Positions 1 through 8,831 of a DNA stretch of 42,489 nucleotides are shown in pieces. The first letter of the stretch is position 1; every line of letters starts with the position of its first letter. This stretch comes from Stieleria tagensis (lineage in GTDB: Bacteria > Planctomycetota > Planctomycetia > Pirellulales > Pirellulaceae), in assembly GCF_024129865.1 (NCBI RefSeq), contig NZ_JAMYFE010000023.1:1-42489 (forward strand). Reading direction: 5' to 3'. The translations under genes and the position numbers were made by a program. The notes under the pieces were generated by a model. It made no database searches, had not been told where the DNA came from, and saw only the letters and a program-made list of their open reading frames with translations.

Positions 1-136
1 ACACAAACCCTAACCTAAACCGAAGAGACCCCGGTCTACTCGCCCGGAGTGGCGGTGGAGCGGTTTTTGGTGAGATCAATGTCAACTCCCGCCCCCCGCT
101 GATCCCGGACGTTCGCTGGACGAGGAAACCGGAACA
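1..136. other. Gene-free left edge
   Basis: No coding region can be supported here. The only useful element is a purine-rich stretch (AGGAAACCGGA, 123-133) just before the TTG start of the hydrolase gene, which could serve as its ribosome binding site. Confidence 0.4.
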
Positions 137-1048
137 TTGACGCCACCCTCACGACGAAAACTAATGATCCGCCGTGCTATGATCGTCACGTTGTGCTTGA
201 TCGTCGCCGGATTGATAGTGTCATGGTTTGTCGCTGGCGCACTCGTCGCACCAAACCCTCGTGTAATTGGTGATCCACCACGCGAACTGAACGCAACCGC
301 GTTCACAATGAACAGCGATTCTGGTTCTCTGATTTCGGGTTGGCACACCCAGCCAAATTCCAGCAACGGTGTGATCGTATTGCTCCATGGCATACGTGGG
401 TCGCGCCTGTCGATGTTGGACCGCGCTCGGATGCTTCATGACGCGGGGTATGCGACGGTGATGATTGACCTCCAGGCACACGGCGAGAGTCCTGGAGACG
501 TAATCACCGTTGGATACCTCGAACAACACGACGTTCGTGCAGCTGTTGAGTTCGCACGACGCGAACACCCAGACGAACCGATCGGCGTTATTGGCGTTTC
601 GCTTGGTGGCGCGGCGGCTCTATTGGCGTCGCCTTTAGACATCGACGCTCTCGTGCTCGAATCGGTCTACCCGAACATTCACGACGCCATCCACAATCGT
701 GTCGCCGCTAAACTTGGTCCGCTTTCATCAATTCCTGCGTCGCTGCTACTCATCCAACTCCAACCTCGTCTAGGCATATCGCCAACTGAGCTTCGTCCTA
801 TCGACCACATACCTGACATCCAATGTCCGGTATGCGTTGCATCCGGAACTGAGGACCAACACACCACCGAATCGGAAACGCACGCAATGTTCTCCGCCGC
901 AGCAGAGCCCAAACACCTTTGGTTGGTCGATGGTGCTGCACACGTGGACCTCTTCCGCGACGATCCGATACAATATCGACAGCAGATCGTCCGTTTTCTC
1001 GACGGCCACCTTCGCGATAATCGCAAGGACGCCAGCGAAAACCAATAA
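137..1048 (+). CDS. Membrane-anchored alpha/beta hydrolase
   Basis: 303 aa. An N-terminal hydrophobic segment (about residues 14-34) follows a basic stretch, so the protein is probably anchored in the membrane with the hydrolase domain outside the cytoplasm. The fold is recognisable: an oxyanion motif LLHGIRG, the nucleophile elbow GVSLGG (catalytic Ser), an acid in SGTEDQHT and a late catalytic His in GAAHVDL, in the order Ser-Asp/Glu-His. The substrate cannot be told. The frame has a TTG start at 137 after a purine-rich stretch; an internal ATG at 164 is possible but has no visible binding site. The gene is followed directly by the first copy of a repeat that also follows the beta-propeller gene downstream. 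Confidence 0.85.
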   Translation: MTPPSRRKLMIRRAMIVTLCLIVAGLIVSWFVAGALVAPNPRVIGDPPRELNATAFTMNSDSGSLISGWHTQPNSSNGVIVLLHGIRGSRLSMLDRARMLHDAGYATVMIDLQAHGESPGDVITVGYLEQHDVRAAVEFARREHPDEPIGVIGVSLGGAAALLASPLDIDALVLESVYPNIHDAIHNRVAAKLGPLSSIPASLLLIQLQPRLGISPTELRPIDHIPDIQCPVCVASGTEDQHTTESETHAMFSAAAEPKHLWLVDGAAHVDLFRDDPIQYRQQIVRFLDGHLRDNRKDASENQ

Positions 1049-1520
1049 GAATTTGACATCGCGTGAAAGCACGGCGGTGTTGGCATTGGTTCTCTATCGA
1101 TTTTGAAGAGGGGCTGGCTATTTGAGCGGACGAGCCGATGCTCAAATTCTCTGTTCAAGAAGGCCGGAGTCGGCGACGCCCCATTGGGATTTGCACCCGA
1201 TGCTGCGGTGCGGAGGGCGACCTTTTGTGCCGCGTGTGACTGGATCTGCAGGAACTCGCTTGAGTGAACCCAGGCATGTGGGAGCGGGTTGTGGCGTTTT
1301 GAAGCGAGGTGACTGACGCTTGGAAGTCCGTTTCTCGCTGATCGACCAGCGACTGCGCAGACCGGTTGCGTGATGCCGACGGGCGGCAGTTTCGCAAACC
1401 TGTTTGCCGTCGTTGGTGTGGAGGATTCATCCGACGGGATCGAAAGGAGAACGCGTCATGCTTGGTCGGATAAATCCTCCACACCAACGAAGCATCCGAA
1501 ACGAGGGGTGGTCTTCAATC
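1049..1520. repeat. Dispersed intergenic repeat, copy A (interrupted)
   Basis: Bases 1049-1166 match 2799-2920, and 1361-1424 plus 1494-1520 match 2918-3007, at roughly 85-90% identity by eye, in the same orientation and order. Relative to copy B this copy carries two extra blocks, about 1167-1360 and about 1425-1493. The copy begins right after the hydrolase stop codon, as copy B begins just after the propeller gene's stop. Confidence 0.85.
1411..1489. repeat. Inverted repeat inserted in copy A
   Basis: Arms 1411-1434 and 1466-1489 are complementary over 24 bp with one mismatch (1428 against 1472), separated by 31 bp. Copy B of the surrounding repeat lacks this hairpin and joins the two flanks directly, so it is either an insertion in A or a clean loss from B. 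Confidence 0.85.
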
Positions 1521-1550
1521 GCTTTGTTTGGATCAACATTGATTCTCCGA

Positions 1551-1607
1551 GCCTTGGTGCCTCCGTGAGACCGATTGGTCCGGGGGCTCTCACAGAGGCA
1601 CAAAGGC
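1551..1607. repeat. Imperfect inverted repeat
   Basis: Arms 1551-1569 and 1589-1607 pair over 19 bp with two mismatches and a 19-bp loop. It could form a transcript hairpin, but no T-run follows and no gene ends close by. Confidence 0.6.
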
Positions 1608-1696
1608 ACGGAGGAGGAAATAAAACCCCCAGCCCCTTTTAGGTGTCCGTCGCGACTCGGTCATCGCCGCCGTTCATCGTATCGAGCAAGCAGAGG

Positions 1697-1740
1697 TTGC
1701 CACAGATAGACACGGATGCACATTCGCGTCCTTCGTGGTT
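1697..1740. repeat. Short interspersed repeat-like element
   Basis: The sequence reads CCACAGATAGACACGG and on to CCTTCGTGGTT, the type of short dispersed element that recurs in many planctomycete and other environmental genomes. Only one copy is in this window, so the repeat nature is from recognition, not from internal comparison. Confidence 0.4.
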
Positions 1741-1856
1741 TAACGTTCCCCTGGATCGACCGGTGACGTGTAGAATGTGGAACCATGCCATCCACACGAA
1801 GGCTGCGAGTGAGGCCGGTCGTTCGGCCACAGCCACAAACACGAGGGAGATGCACC

Positions 1857-2777
1857 ATGCAGGCGAGCCGATTAAATCGACGAGAACTGCTCTCAATCAG
1901 CACAGGGGCAATCGCGTGTTGCGCAACGCGATCGCTATACGCTGAACAGGTCCAACCCGTTGGCAGGATCGCTTTTGTTCGAGGTGATTTCGGGGATAGC
2001 GGGAACAGGAAAATCTTTTTGATGAATCCTGACGGATCGGATCTGCGACCGTTAACTGACAACGAAGACAGACCCGGAGAAGATCAACCATCATGGTCAC
2101 CCGACAGCAAGGCAATTGCGTTCACTGCAAAAAAACGCATTTGTGTATGCAACCCGGACGGCAGCAAACTGAAGATCCTGACTCCTGCGGAGATGCAGGC
2201 GGAAGCACCCACGTGGTCGCCGGATGCAGCACACATTGCATTCCAGGCGTGGAATCAAGACCGCTCGTCCTCGCAGATCTATACTATGAAATCCGATGGA
2301 TCGGATGTTCGACAGCTGACGAGATCGGAAGGCTATCACTGGCTTCCCTGCTGGTGTCCCGATAACGAGCGGATCGTGTTCGAATCAACGATGACTGGGA
2401 ACCGAGACATTTTCGAGATTTCGATTGACGGATCAAACCCAATCAACCTCACCAATGCACAGGGAACTGACCATGCGCCAGCATGTTCGCCAGATGGCAA
2501 ACGGGTCGCAATGGCAAGTGGTCGCGACTTCGGGAATCTGGAAGTGTGCATCATGAATCGCGATGGATCGGCATTTGTTAATTTGACAAACAATGACGCG
2601 AGGGATTCTGAACCCACATGGTCACCTGACGGCCAGTGGATCGCATTTGCACGTTCTGATGGGAAATCACCACCGATGGACATTTGCATCATGCGAGCCG
2701 ACGGGTCAGACGTCAACACGATCACTGTAAACGATGGCAACACAGACAATTGGGCGCCGTCATGGGGTGCTCCTTGA
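1857..2777 (+). CDS. Tat-exported PD40 beta-propeller protein (TolB-like)
   Basis: 306 aa from ATG 1857, chosen because it opens with a twin-arginine signal (NRRELLSIS, then a short hydrophobic stretch ending near ATRSLYA). An upstream in-frame ATG at 1785 would put 24 odd residues before the signal. The mature part is made of repeats of the PD40/WD40-like type: blocks such as PTWSPDAAHIAF, ACSPDGKRVAMA and PTWSPDGQWIAFA alternate with turns like NPDGSDLRPLT, at least six times, which would close a six-bladed propeller. Such proteins resemble the C-terminal half of TolB, but the N-terminal TolB domain is missing, so a Tol-Pal role is not implied. Its partner is unknown. Noncoding repeat copies lie on both sides. 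Confidence 0.85.
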   Translation: MQASRLNRRELLSISTGAIACCATRSLYAEQVQPVGRIAFVRGDFGDSGNRKIFLMNPDGSDLRPLTDNEDRPGEDQPSWSPDSKAIAFTAKKRICVCNPDGSKLKILTPAEMQAEAPTWSPDAAHIAFQAWNQDRSSSQIYTMKSDGSDVRQLTRSEGYHWLPCWCPDNERIVFESTMTGNRDIFEISIDGSNPINLTNAQGTDHAPACSPDGKRVAMASGRDFGNLEVCIMNRDGSAFVNLTNNDARDSEPTWSPDGQWIAFARSDGKSPPMDICIMRADGSDVNTITVNDGNTDNWAPSWGAP

Positions 2778-3079
2778 CTACGAACAGGGCCGAACCAACA
2801 AGCATTTGACATCGCGTGAACGCACGGCGGTGTCGGCATTGGTTCTCTATCAAGCATGAACAGGGGCTAGCGATTTGAGCGGACGAGCTGATACTCAAAT
2901 TCTCTGTTGGAGAAGGCCGGTCGCGTGATTCCGACGGGCGGCAGTTTCGCAGGCCTGTTTGCCGCTAGCTGGTGTGCAGGATCCGAAACGAGGGTTGGTC
3001 TTCGATCCATGCCGACGGTCTCAAACTCAGGTCACCTCACCCAGCCTCCAACGTCTTGCCGCCGGCCTGAGTGACTGCC
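2778..3079. other. Intergenic region with repeat copy B
   Basis: 302 bp between the propeller gene and the convergent PH-domain gene. Most of it (2799-3008) is the second copy of the intergenic repeat. No gene is supported and no clear terminator was found. Confidence 0.6.
2799..3008. repeat. Dispersed intergenic repeat, copy B (uninterrupted)
   Basis: Shorter copy of the element at 1049-1520, same orientation. The shared core includes TTTGACATCGCGTGAA, CATTGGTTCTCTATC, ATTTGAGCGGACGAG and CGACGGGCGGCAGTTTCGC. It lacks both extra blocks of copy A, so it probably shows the basic unit of about 210 bp. Confidence 0.85.
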
Positions 3080-3766
3080 TTAGCCCTGGTTTTGGCGAAT
3101 CCGATCGATGATGTGCTCGGGGTGGGGAAGTCGCTTCGCAACCACTTCCAGATCATCCTGGCCTGAACTGGAGATACCTATGCCGCCGACGCCCAGCATG
3201 CGTTGCAAAAAGGTTTGGTCGAGTTGAATATTGCGAACGTCGTCGTGTTGGACTTCAGAGGTCTCACGCGCAATCAGCCCTTTCTGAAAAATTGTTCGGT
3301 CGCTTGTCACCGTCAGGGTCGTGAACTGGCTGAGTAGAATCCAGTATCCGACGGTACCGACGATCAACAGCAACGTGATGGCACAGGCCCAGGTCAGCAA
3401 CGAAGCCGGGCCGAGTTTTGTTGTTTCGGCGAATGAATAGCCCGCAATAGACGTCTCGGTCACCGACAAGATCATCAGGGCGGCGGCGACCAAAAAGACG
3501 GTTCCCAAGACGAGTGTTTTGATCGGTCTGGCACGAAACACAACGGGGTGGACCTGCAGCAGCGTGCGTTCCTCGGGCTCTGCCGCCATCTGCCTCTTGT
3601 CCATCTTCGTCTCATCAACCTCATTCACCGAGCTGACCACCGCTGTCGGCATTTCGATTTCGAACGGTTTCTTGCAACCGGGGCACACGACGGGACCATC
3701 GATATGTTCAATCGTGCTGTCGACTTGGTGCTTGCAGTATGGGCAGTGGGTGGTGAGGACTTGCAT
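3080..3766 (-). CDS. Membrane protein with zinc ribbon and bacterial PH domain
   Basis: 228 aa from ATG 3766. The N-terminus carries two CxxC knuckles (CPYC near residue 8 and CPGC near residue 29), a probable zinc ribbon. Two hydrophobic segments follow (around IKTLVLGTVFLVAAALMI and LLTWACAITLLLIVGTVG), then a C-terminal bPH2-type domain seen in YdbS/YdbT-like proteins (DRTIFQKGLIARETSEVQ, then VRNIQLDQTFLQRMLGVG). The function of these membrane PH proteins is not settled. The frame stays open upstream to 3901, adding up to 45 residues with a second Cys-rich stretch; I chose 3766 because the ribbon then starts the protein, but ATG 3805 cannot be ruled out. It stands alone. Confidence 0.75.
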   Translation of the reverse strand: MQVLTTHCPYCKHQVDSTIEHIDGPVVCPGCKKPFEIEMPTAVVSSVNEVDETKMDKRQMAAEPEERTLLQVHPVVFRARPIKTLVLGTVFLVAAALMILSVTETSIAGYSFAETTKLGPASLLTWACAITLLLIVGTVGYWILLSQFTTLTVTSDRTIFQKGLIARETSEVQHDDVRNIQLDQTFLQRMLGVGGIGISSSGQDDLEVVAKRLPHPEHIIDRIRQNQG

Positions 3767-4339
3767 GGCTGGCGGATCCAGAAGTTTCGAGAGACGAATG
3801 GACATGTTCGCAGACATCCACTGCACTTCACATGCCGTTGCACCGCGACAACACCTGCACTCGATTTGACGCACGCAGCCGCAAGCCGCTGAACGCTGCA
3901 TTCGAAAGACTTGTGAGATCAGATTGGTGGCTGCCAGAGACGGCTTGATCAGAAACGCTCAAGATGGTCGAAACCCGTTCAGGCCCAGGAAATTCGACAA
4001 ACTTGTTTTTGCAGTCGTCGGAAGAGAATCTAACGAGAAATCCGGCAGAGCGTAGAAGTGGCGGAGTAATGTCTGCCAGAAAAATGAGGGGCAGAAAAAT
4101 GGGAAAGCTGTTTCTTTCAATGCGGCGATCGAATGCCGGTTGAAGTTGGGTCAACATCGCCCCACACCGTCTCACCTTCTAAACGCGCCGACGCCAGCAC
4201 TGAAATTTTTTGCCCCCTATTTTTCTGTCAATCTACCACTTTCCGCCTCCCGCCATCCACTCCCTCGACCCATTTCCACTGCCAACACCTACCCCGGTTT
4301 TACTTTGGCACTGAATCAGTGAGTTGCCCGCCGGTGGTG
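3767..4339. other. 573-bp intergenic region
   Basis: It lies upstream of the PH-domain gene and downstream of cysNC, both on the minus strand, so it should hold the promoter of the first and the terminator of the second. No consensus promoter stood out. An imperfect inverted repeat (4077-4098 with 4206-4228) is the main structure. Frames crossing it show no gene-like features. Confidence 0.5.
4077..4228. repeat. Spaced inverted repeat, CAGAAAAAT/GGGGCA type
   Basis: Arm 4077-4098 (CAGAAAAAT, then GGGGCA and an A-run) is complementary to 4206-4228 (T-run, TGCCCCCTATTTTTCTG) over about 22 bp with about three mismatches. The arms are about 107 bp apart, too far for a typical terminator. Confidence 0.55.
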
Positions 4340-6280
4340 CTATTTGATGATCGACTTGGAGCGGAGGGCGTCGATGATTTGATTGACGCACTCGTCGATG
4401 GACTGTGTGGATGCATCGACGGTGACGTCGGCGTCTTGGGGGGCGTCGTAGTCGGCTGTGACACCGGGGAAGTTCAGCAACGCTCCTTCGTCGGCTTGGG
4501 CGTATTGACCTTTGCTGTCGCGCTGACGACAGACTTCCAAAGGCGTGGCGACGTGCACGACCAAGAAACGGTCTTCGCCGATCACACGGGCGACTTTCTT
4601 GCGGACGTCGTCACTGGGGGCGACAAAGCAGGCGACACAGATCAGTCCGGCTTGATTGAGCGTGTGAGCCAGGTGAGCGCTGCGGCGGAGGTTTTCGCTG
4701 CGATCTTCGACGCTAAACCCGAGTCCTCGCGAGAGGCCTTTACGGACCTGTTCGCCGTCGATCACCGAGACGGCGCGGCCGCTGTCAAACAGCTTTCGCT
4801 CCAGGGCTCGGCCGATCGTTGATTTACCGGATCCGGTCAATCCGGTCAGCAGGATCGTCGCCGGTTGTTGACCGTAACGCGCGGTGCGTTCGTCCGAGCT
4901 GACTTCGGAAACGGTTTGAGAATCGCTACCGGAGTCTTGGGTTTCTTCGTCCCAGACTGATTTCGAATGACCATCACCGGCTTTGTCCAGGATCATGCCG
5001 GCAGCGACAGTGGTGTTGTTGATCCGGTCGATGACGATAAAGGCACCGGTGGAGCGATTGCGGCGGTAGGCGTCAAAGTGGATTGGCGCCGACAGGGTGA
5101 TGCCGACGCGGCCGATGGCATTGAGTTCCAGTTCCGGCGCGGGACTGCGGTGCAGCGTGTTCACGTCGACTTTGTAGTTCAGCGTGTCGATGGTGCCAGG
5201 GATGGATTGGGTGGTGTGTTTGAACAGATAGGTTTTGCCCGGCACCATTGCTTCTTCGCCCATCCACACCAACATGGCTTCGATCGAGTCGCGCGACTTG
5301 GGCAGGTTGCCGGGGCGAACGATCATGTCGCCGCGAGAGGCATCGATTTCGTCTTCCAGCGTCAACGTGATCGACAGCGGCGCGAACGCCTCGTCTAGAT
5401 CGCCGTCATAGGTCACGATCGACTTGACCTTGGATTTTTGCTTGCTCGGCAACACCATGATTTCCTCACCCGGGCGGATGATGCCCGATGCGATCGTGCC
5501 GCAGAAGCCGCGGAAATCCAGGTTGGGGCGATTGACCAATTGCACCGGCATCCGGAAGTCTTGCAGATTGCGGTCGCTGCCGATGTAGACCGATTCCAGA
5601 AAGTTCATCAGCGTTGTTCCGCCGTACCAGTCCATCGACTTGCTGCGGTCGACGACGTTGTCGCCGTTAAGGGCGCTGATGGGAATGAAATGCAAGTCGG
5701 GCAAATCCAGACGTGTGGCGAAGGAGCGATAGTCGTCGCAGATGGCTTCGAATTTGGATTGGTCGTAATCGATCAAGTCCATCTTGTTGATCGCGACAAC
5801 GACGTGCCGAATCCCCAGCAGCGAGACGATGAACGAGTGACGCTTGGTTTGCGTCATCACGCCGTGGCGGGCGTCGATCATCAGGATTGCCAGGTCGGCC
5901 GTCGACGCACCGGTGGCCATGTTACGGGTGTATTGTTCATGACCCGGGGTGTCGGCGATGATGAATTTGCGTTTCGCTGTACTGAAGTAGCGGTAGGCGA
6001 CATCGATCGTGATGCCTTGCTCGCGTTCTTCCTTCAGCCCGTCCATGAATAGCGAGGGGTCAAAATTACCACCGGTCGAACCGTGTTTGGCCGAGTCGTT
6101 TTGGACCTTGGCCAATTCGTCTTCGTAGACCAGTTTCGAATCGTACAGCAGTCGCCCGATCAAGGTGCTCTTGCCGTCGTCAACACTGCCGCAGGTGATG
6201 AACCGCAGCAGTTGCTTGTTCTCGTGCTGTTTGAGGTAAGCGTTGATGTCGGTGGCGATTAGGTCTGACTGGTGCGACAT
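4340..6280 (-). CDS. cysNC: Bifunctional sulfate adenylyltransferase subunit 1 / APS kinase
   Basis: 646 aa. Residues 1-430 are the CysN GTPase, which with CysD makes adenosine 5'-phosphosulfate from ATP and sulfate: P-loop [13 protein letters not shown] (about 31-43), switch motif DTPGHEQ and guanine motif NKMD. An acidic linker (about 440-470) leads to the CysC domain, which phosphorylates APS to PAPS: P-loop GLTGSGKST and the DGEQVRKGL motif that binds APS. Fusions of this kind (NodQ-like) are well known. It lies 81 bp after cysD and is surely cotranscribed with it. No clear Shine-Dalgarno precedes ATG 6280. Reduction genes (cysH, cysI) are not in the window. Confidence 0.97.
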   Translation of the reverse strand: MSHQSDLIATDINAYLKQHENKQLLRFITCGSVDDGKSTLIGRLLYDSKLVYEDELAKVQNDSAKHGSTGGNFDPSLFMDGLKEEREQGITIDVAYRYFSTAKRKFIIADTPGHEQYTRNMATGASTADLAILMIDARHGVMTQTKRHSFIVSLLGIRHVVVAINKMDLIDYDQSKFEAICDDYRSFATRLDLPDLHFIPISALNGDNVVDRSKSMDWYGGTTLMNFLESVYIGSDRNLQDFRMPVQLVNRPNLDFRGFCGTIASGIIRPGEEIMVLPSKQKSKVKSIVTYDGDLDEAFAPLSITLTLEDEIDASRGDMIVRPGNLPKSRDSIEAMLVWMGEEAMVPGKTYLFKHTTQSIPGTIDTLNYKVDVNTLHRSPAPELELNAIGRVGITLSAPIHFDAYRRNRSTGAFIVIDRINNTTVAAGMILDKAGDGHSKSVWDEETQDSGSDSQTVSEVSSDERTARYGQQPATILLTGLTGSGKSTIGRALERKLFDSGRAVSVIDGEQVRKGLSRGLGFSVEDRSENLRRSAHLAHTLNQAGLICVACFVAPSDDVRKKVARVIGEDRFLVVHVATPLEVCRQRDSKGQYAQADEGALLNFPGVTADYDAPQDADVTVDASTQSIDECVNQIIDALRSKSIIK

Positions 6281-6361
6281 GAGAGCGAACTGGGAGAGGA
6301 TGACGGGTGACGGTGTGGTGGAGCGATGCCAATCGCTGACGGGGCGCTATTGAAGCAGGCG

Positions 6362-7273
6362 TTAGAAGTAGCCGCGTTCTTTTTTCTTCTGCATTCCGAC
6401 GCCGCCTTCGTCCTGGTCGATCACGCGGCCTTGGCGTTCACTGGTGGTGGTCAACAGCATTTCTTGAATCACGTCGACCAAATCCGTCGCGTCGGATTCG
6501 ACCGCGCCCGACAACGGGTAGCAGCCCAGTGTGCGGAACCGCACCATTTTTTCTTCCTCGACCTCGCCCTCCAGCAATGGCATGCGATCGTCATTGCGTA
6601 GCAGCAACACGCCATCGCGATTGACGACGCGGCGTTTTTCCGACAAATACAGCGGCACAATGGGAATCTTTTCCAAGTGGATGTATTGCCAAACATCCAA
6701 CTCCGTCCAGTTGCTCATCGGGAAAACACGGATCGATTCGCCTTTGTTCACTCGGGTGTTGTAGAGGTTCCACAATTCGGGACGCTGGTTTTTGGGATCC
6801 CAGCGGTGGCCCTTGTCGCGGAAGCTAAACACACGCTCTTTGGCTCGCGATTTTTCTTCGTCGCGGCGGGCGCCGCCAAAGGCCGCATCGAAGCCGTGTT
6901 TGTCCAAAGCGGCTTTGAGGGCATCGGTTTTCATCAATTCGGTGTGCCGCTCGCTGTCTTCCCAGGGCTTGATGTCGTGTTTCAGGCCTTCTTCGTTGAT
7001 GTGGACGATCAGGTCTAAACCGAGTTCTTTGGCGACATAATTATCGCGGAACTCGTACATCTCTTTGAATTTCCAGGTCGTATCGACGTGCAGCAGCGGA
7101 AAGGGCGGTTTGGCCGGCGCAAACGCTTTGAGCGCCAGATGAAGCAGCACCGAAGAATCCTTGCCGATGCTGTAGAGCATCACAGGATTTTGGAATTCTG
7201 CCGCGACTTCACGGAAGATATGGATGCTTTCTGCTTCCAGTTGTTTCAGGTGGGTCAGGTTGTAGTCCGACAT
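6362..7273 (-). CDS. cysD: Sulfate adenylyltransferase subunit 2
   Basis: 303 aa from ATG 7273, giving the usual CysD start [17 protein letters not shown]; the frame is open 16 residues further but those are not family-like. It belongs to the ATP-PPi-lyase (PAPS reductase-like) family and carries the P-loop variant [14 protein letters not shown] near residue 35, the motif [16 protein letters not shown] and the tail [20 protein letters not shown] typical of CysD. With CysN it activates sulfate in the cytoplasm. It is the first gene of the cysD-cysNC unit and is divergent from purA, with 222 bp between them. Confidence 0.97.
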   Translation of the reverse strand: MSDYNLTHLKQLEAESIHIFREVAAEFQNPVMLYSIGKDSSVLLHLALKAFAPAKPPFPLLHVDTTWKFKEMYEFRDNYVAKELGLDLIVHINEEGLKHDIKPWEDSERHTELMKTDALKAALDKHGFDAAFGGARRDEEKSRAKERVFSFRDKGHRWDPKNQRPELWNLYNTRVNKGESIRVFPMSNWTELDVWQYIHLEKIPIVPLYLSEKRRVVNRDGVLLLRNDDRMPLLEGEVEEEKMVRFRTLGCYPLSGAVESDATDLVDVIQEMLLTTTSERQGRVIDQDEGGVGMQKKKERGYF

Positions 7274-7381
7274 CAGGCCGCCATAAGGGGGACGAGTTTC
7301 ACGTTCGCACGGCTGCCGCAAGCAGCCTGCCGGGGAGTATAGACATCAGGACGTGGCTGACGAGAGCGGGTTCGATCGATC

Positions 7382-7469
7382 GGGTGAGAAACAGCCCTCT
7401 CCCGTTGCCTTACGGCTGGATCAGGTTTAGGCTCTTGGATTACGCGCCGGGGAAACGCTGTCTCCCGGC
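7382..7469. ncRNA. Candidate structured RNA or leader between cysD and purA
   Basis: A closing stem can form between 7383-7395 (GG, GAGA, CAGC with small bulges) and 7457-7466 (GCTGTCTCCC), about 10 bp. Inside it CCGT 7402-7405 pairs with ACGG 7412-7415. A second stem, GCCGGG 7446-7451 with CCCGGC 7464-7469, uses the same 3' bases, so the two exclude each other, as in switch-like leaders. It could be read on the plus strand before purA or on the minus strand before cysD. Stretches on the minus strand (AACCTGATCC, AATCCAAGAG, GGCAAC) recall TPP and SAM-I elements, but neither core is complete. The family is unidentified. Confidence 0.35.
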
Positions 7470-7482
7470 CATGTCAACTAAT

Positions 7483-7486
7483 CGGA
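7483..7486 (+). promoter_or_regulatory. Ribosome binding site deciding the purA start
   Basis: CGGAG at 7483-7487 lies eight to nine bases before GTG 7496, which favours that codon over the in-frame GTG 7487 that overlaps the site itself. Confidence 0.45.
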
Positions 7487-7495
7487 GTGATTCTG

Positions 7496-8824
7496 GTGTC
7501 GGGAACTTGCGTCATCGGTTTGCAGTGGGGAGACGAGGCGAAAGGCAAATTAGTTGATTTGCTGGCCTCGCAGTTTGACCTAGTTGTTCGCTACCAAGGC
7601 GGTGCCAATGCGGGGCACACCGTGGTGGTCGGCGAGGAGGTGTACAAGCTGCATCATATTCCGAGCGGCATTCTACATTCGGGGGTCCAGAATCTGATCA
7701 CCCCCGGTGTCGTGATCAATCCGGAAACGATGATTGCGGAAATGGATGGTTTGGACAAACGCGGTATTCACTGTGACGACAACTTGCTGGTCAGCGAGCG
7801 GGCGCACCTGGTGATGCCCTGGCACATGGCCGAAGACCGACAAATCAATGCGACCGCCGTCCGCGGCGAATCGATCGGCACCACCAACCGCGGCATCGGC
7901 CCCTGTTATCGCGACAAGGTCGGGCGGACCCACGCGATTCGCATGATCGATTTGGTCCAGTCCAATCGAGACGAACGGATCGCCACCGTTGCGCAGCAGA
8001 AATTGGCGATTCTGCGGACCATGGGCGCTTCGGACGAAGAACTGGAATCGGTTGCCGTCGAAACGGTTGTCGCTCAAGCGGCGCGGTGGGGCGATCGGTT
8101 GCGGGGCATGATCGGCGACACCACCGATTTGTTGTTGGATGCCGCCGAAGCCGACAAGCGAATTTTGTTCGAAGGCGCCCAGGGCGCGCTGCTGGACATC
8201 GACCATGGCACCTACCCATTTGTCACCAGCAGCAACAGCAGCGGAGTCGGTGTCTGTGCCGGAGCTGGCGTGCCGCCTCGCTGGATCAACACCGTGCTGG
8301 GTGTTTGCAAGGCCTACAGCACCCGCGTCGGTGGCGGCCCATTTGTGACCGAATTAGAGGATGAAACCGGAGACCGCATTCGCACCTTGGGCAATGAATT
8401 CGGCACCACCACAGGCCGTCCGCGGCGTTGTGGTTGGTTCGATGCCGTGGCGGTTCGCTACACTGCGCGGCTGAGTGGTGTGACACGGTTGGCGTTGATG
8501 ATGATGGACGTCCTGGCCCATCTGGACGAGCTAAAGGTTTGTGTGGCGTATGAGCTTGATGGCGAGCGGATCACGCGGTTCCCCAGCCACAGCGAAGAAC
8601 TGCGTCGTTGCAAACCGATCTACGAAACCATCCCCGGCTGGAAACAACCGGTCGACGACGTGCGTAGGGAGGAAGACTTCCCCGCCGGTGCATTGGCGTA
8701 TGTGCGTCGGATCGAAGAACTGGTGGGGATTCCTGTCGGTGTGCTTTCGGTTGGCCCCGATCGGGCTCAGACGATTTTTACCAAGCAGTCGGGCGAGTTA
8801 AATTTGCAACCGATCGGAGTGTGA
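7496..8824 (+). CDS. purA: Adenylosuccinate synthetase
   Basis: 442 aa from GTG 7496 ([18 protein letters not shown]). It joins IMP and aspartate with GTP to give adenylosuccinate, the first committed step to AMP. Visible family features: the N-terminal loop WGDEAKGK (usually WGDEGKGK, so one Gly is Ala), NAGHTVV with the catalytic His, GTTNRGIGP, the signature [18 protein letters not shown] and the base-binding [14 protein letters not shown]. Length is normal. An in-frame GTG at 7487 is the alternative start. It heads a long plus-strand run; uppS starts 8 bp after its stop. Confidence 0.97.
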   Translation: MSGTCVIGLQWGDEAKGKLVDLLASQFDLVVRYQGGANAGHTVVVGEEVYKLHHIPSGILHSGVQNLITPGVVINPETMIAEMDGLDKRGIHCDDNLLVSERAHLVMPWHMAEDRQINATAVRGESIGTTNRGIGPCYRDKVGRTHAIRMIDLVQSNRDERIATVAQQKLAILRTMGASDEELESVAVETVVAQAARWGDRLRGMIGDTTDLLLDAAEADKRILFEGAQGALLDIDHGTYPFVTSSNSSGVGVCAGAGVPPRWINTVLGVCKAYSTRVGGGPFVTELEDETGDRIRTLGNEFGTTTGRPRRCGWFDAVAVRYTARLSGVTRLALMMMDVLAHLDELKVCVAYELDGERITRFPSHSEELRRCKPIYETIPGWKQPVDDVRREEDFPAGALAYVRRIEELVGIPVGVLSVGPDRAQTIFTKQSGELNLQPIGV

Positions 8825-8831
8825 TCGATCG

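Larger units (their letters stand above)
1049..1856. other. 808-bp repeat-rich intergenic region
   Basis: No gene is supported. It holds the first copy of a repeat also found at 2799-3008, interrupted by about 195 bp (1167-1360) and by a hairpin (1411-1489); an imperfect inverted repeat (1551-1569 with 1589-1607); and a 44-bp element (1697-1740) of the type 'cacagatagacacgg...ccttcgtggtt' that resembles dispersed repeats I have seen in environmental bacterial genomes. Several open frames cross it but show no family features or codon pattern of a gene. Confidence 0.6.

Noticed and set aside
1122-2062. Small frames within the repeat-rich gap
   Set aside because: They follow repeat sequence, lack binding sites and have no recognisable products.
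4133-4822. Plus-strand frame of 229 codons opposite cysNC
   Set aside because: It is the mirror of the APS kinase coding region, with no family features of its own.
5438-6052. Plus-strand frame of 204 codons opposite cysN
   Set aside because: Antisense shadow of the GTPase domain; GC-rich coding DNA often leaves such frames open.
7382-7469. TPP or SAM-I riboswitch on the minus strand
   Set aside because: AACCTGATCC is TPP-like and AATCCAAGAG/GGCAAC are SAM-I-like, but the CTGAGA box and the AATGC..GCG-AGGGA part of TPP, and the GAGGGA/GGCCC/UGA core of SAM-I, are missing.
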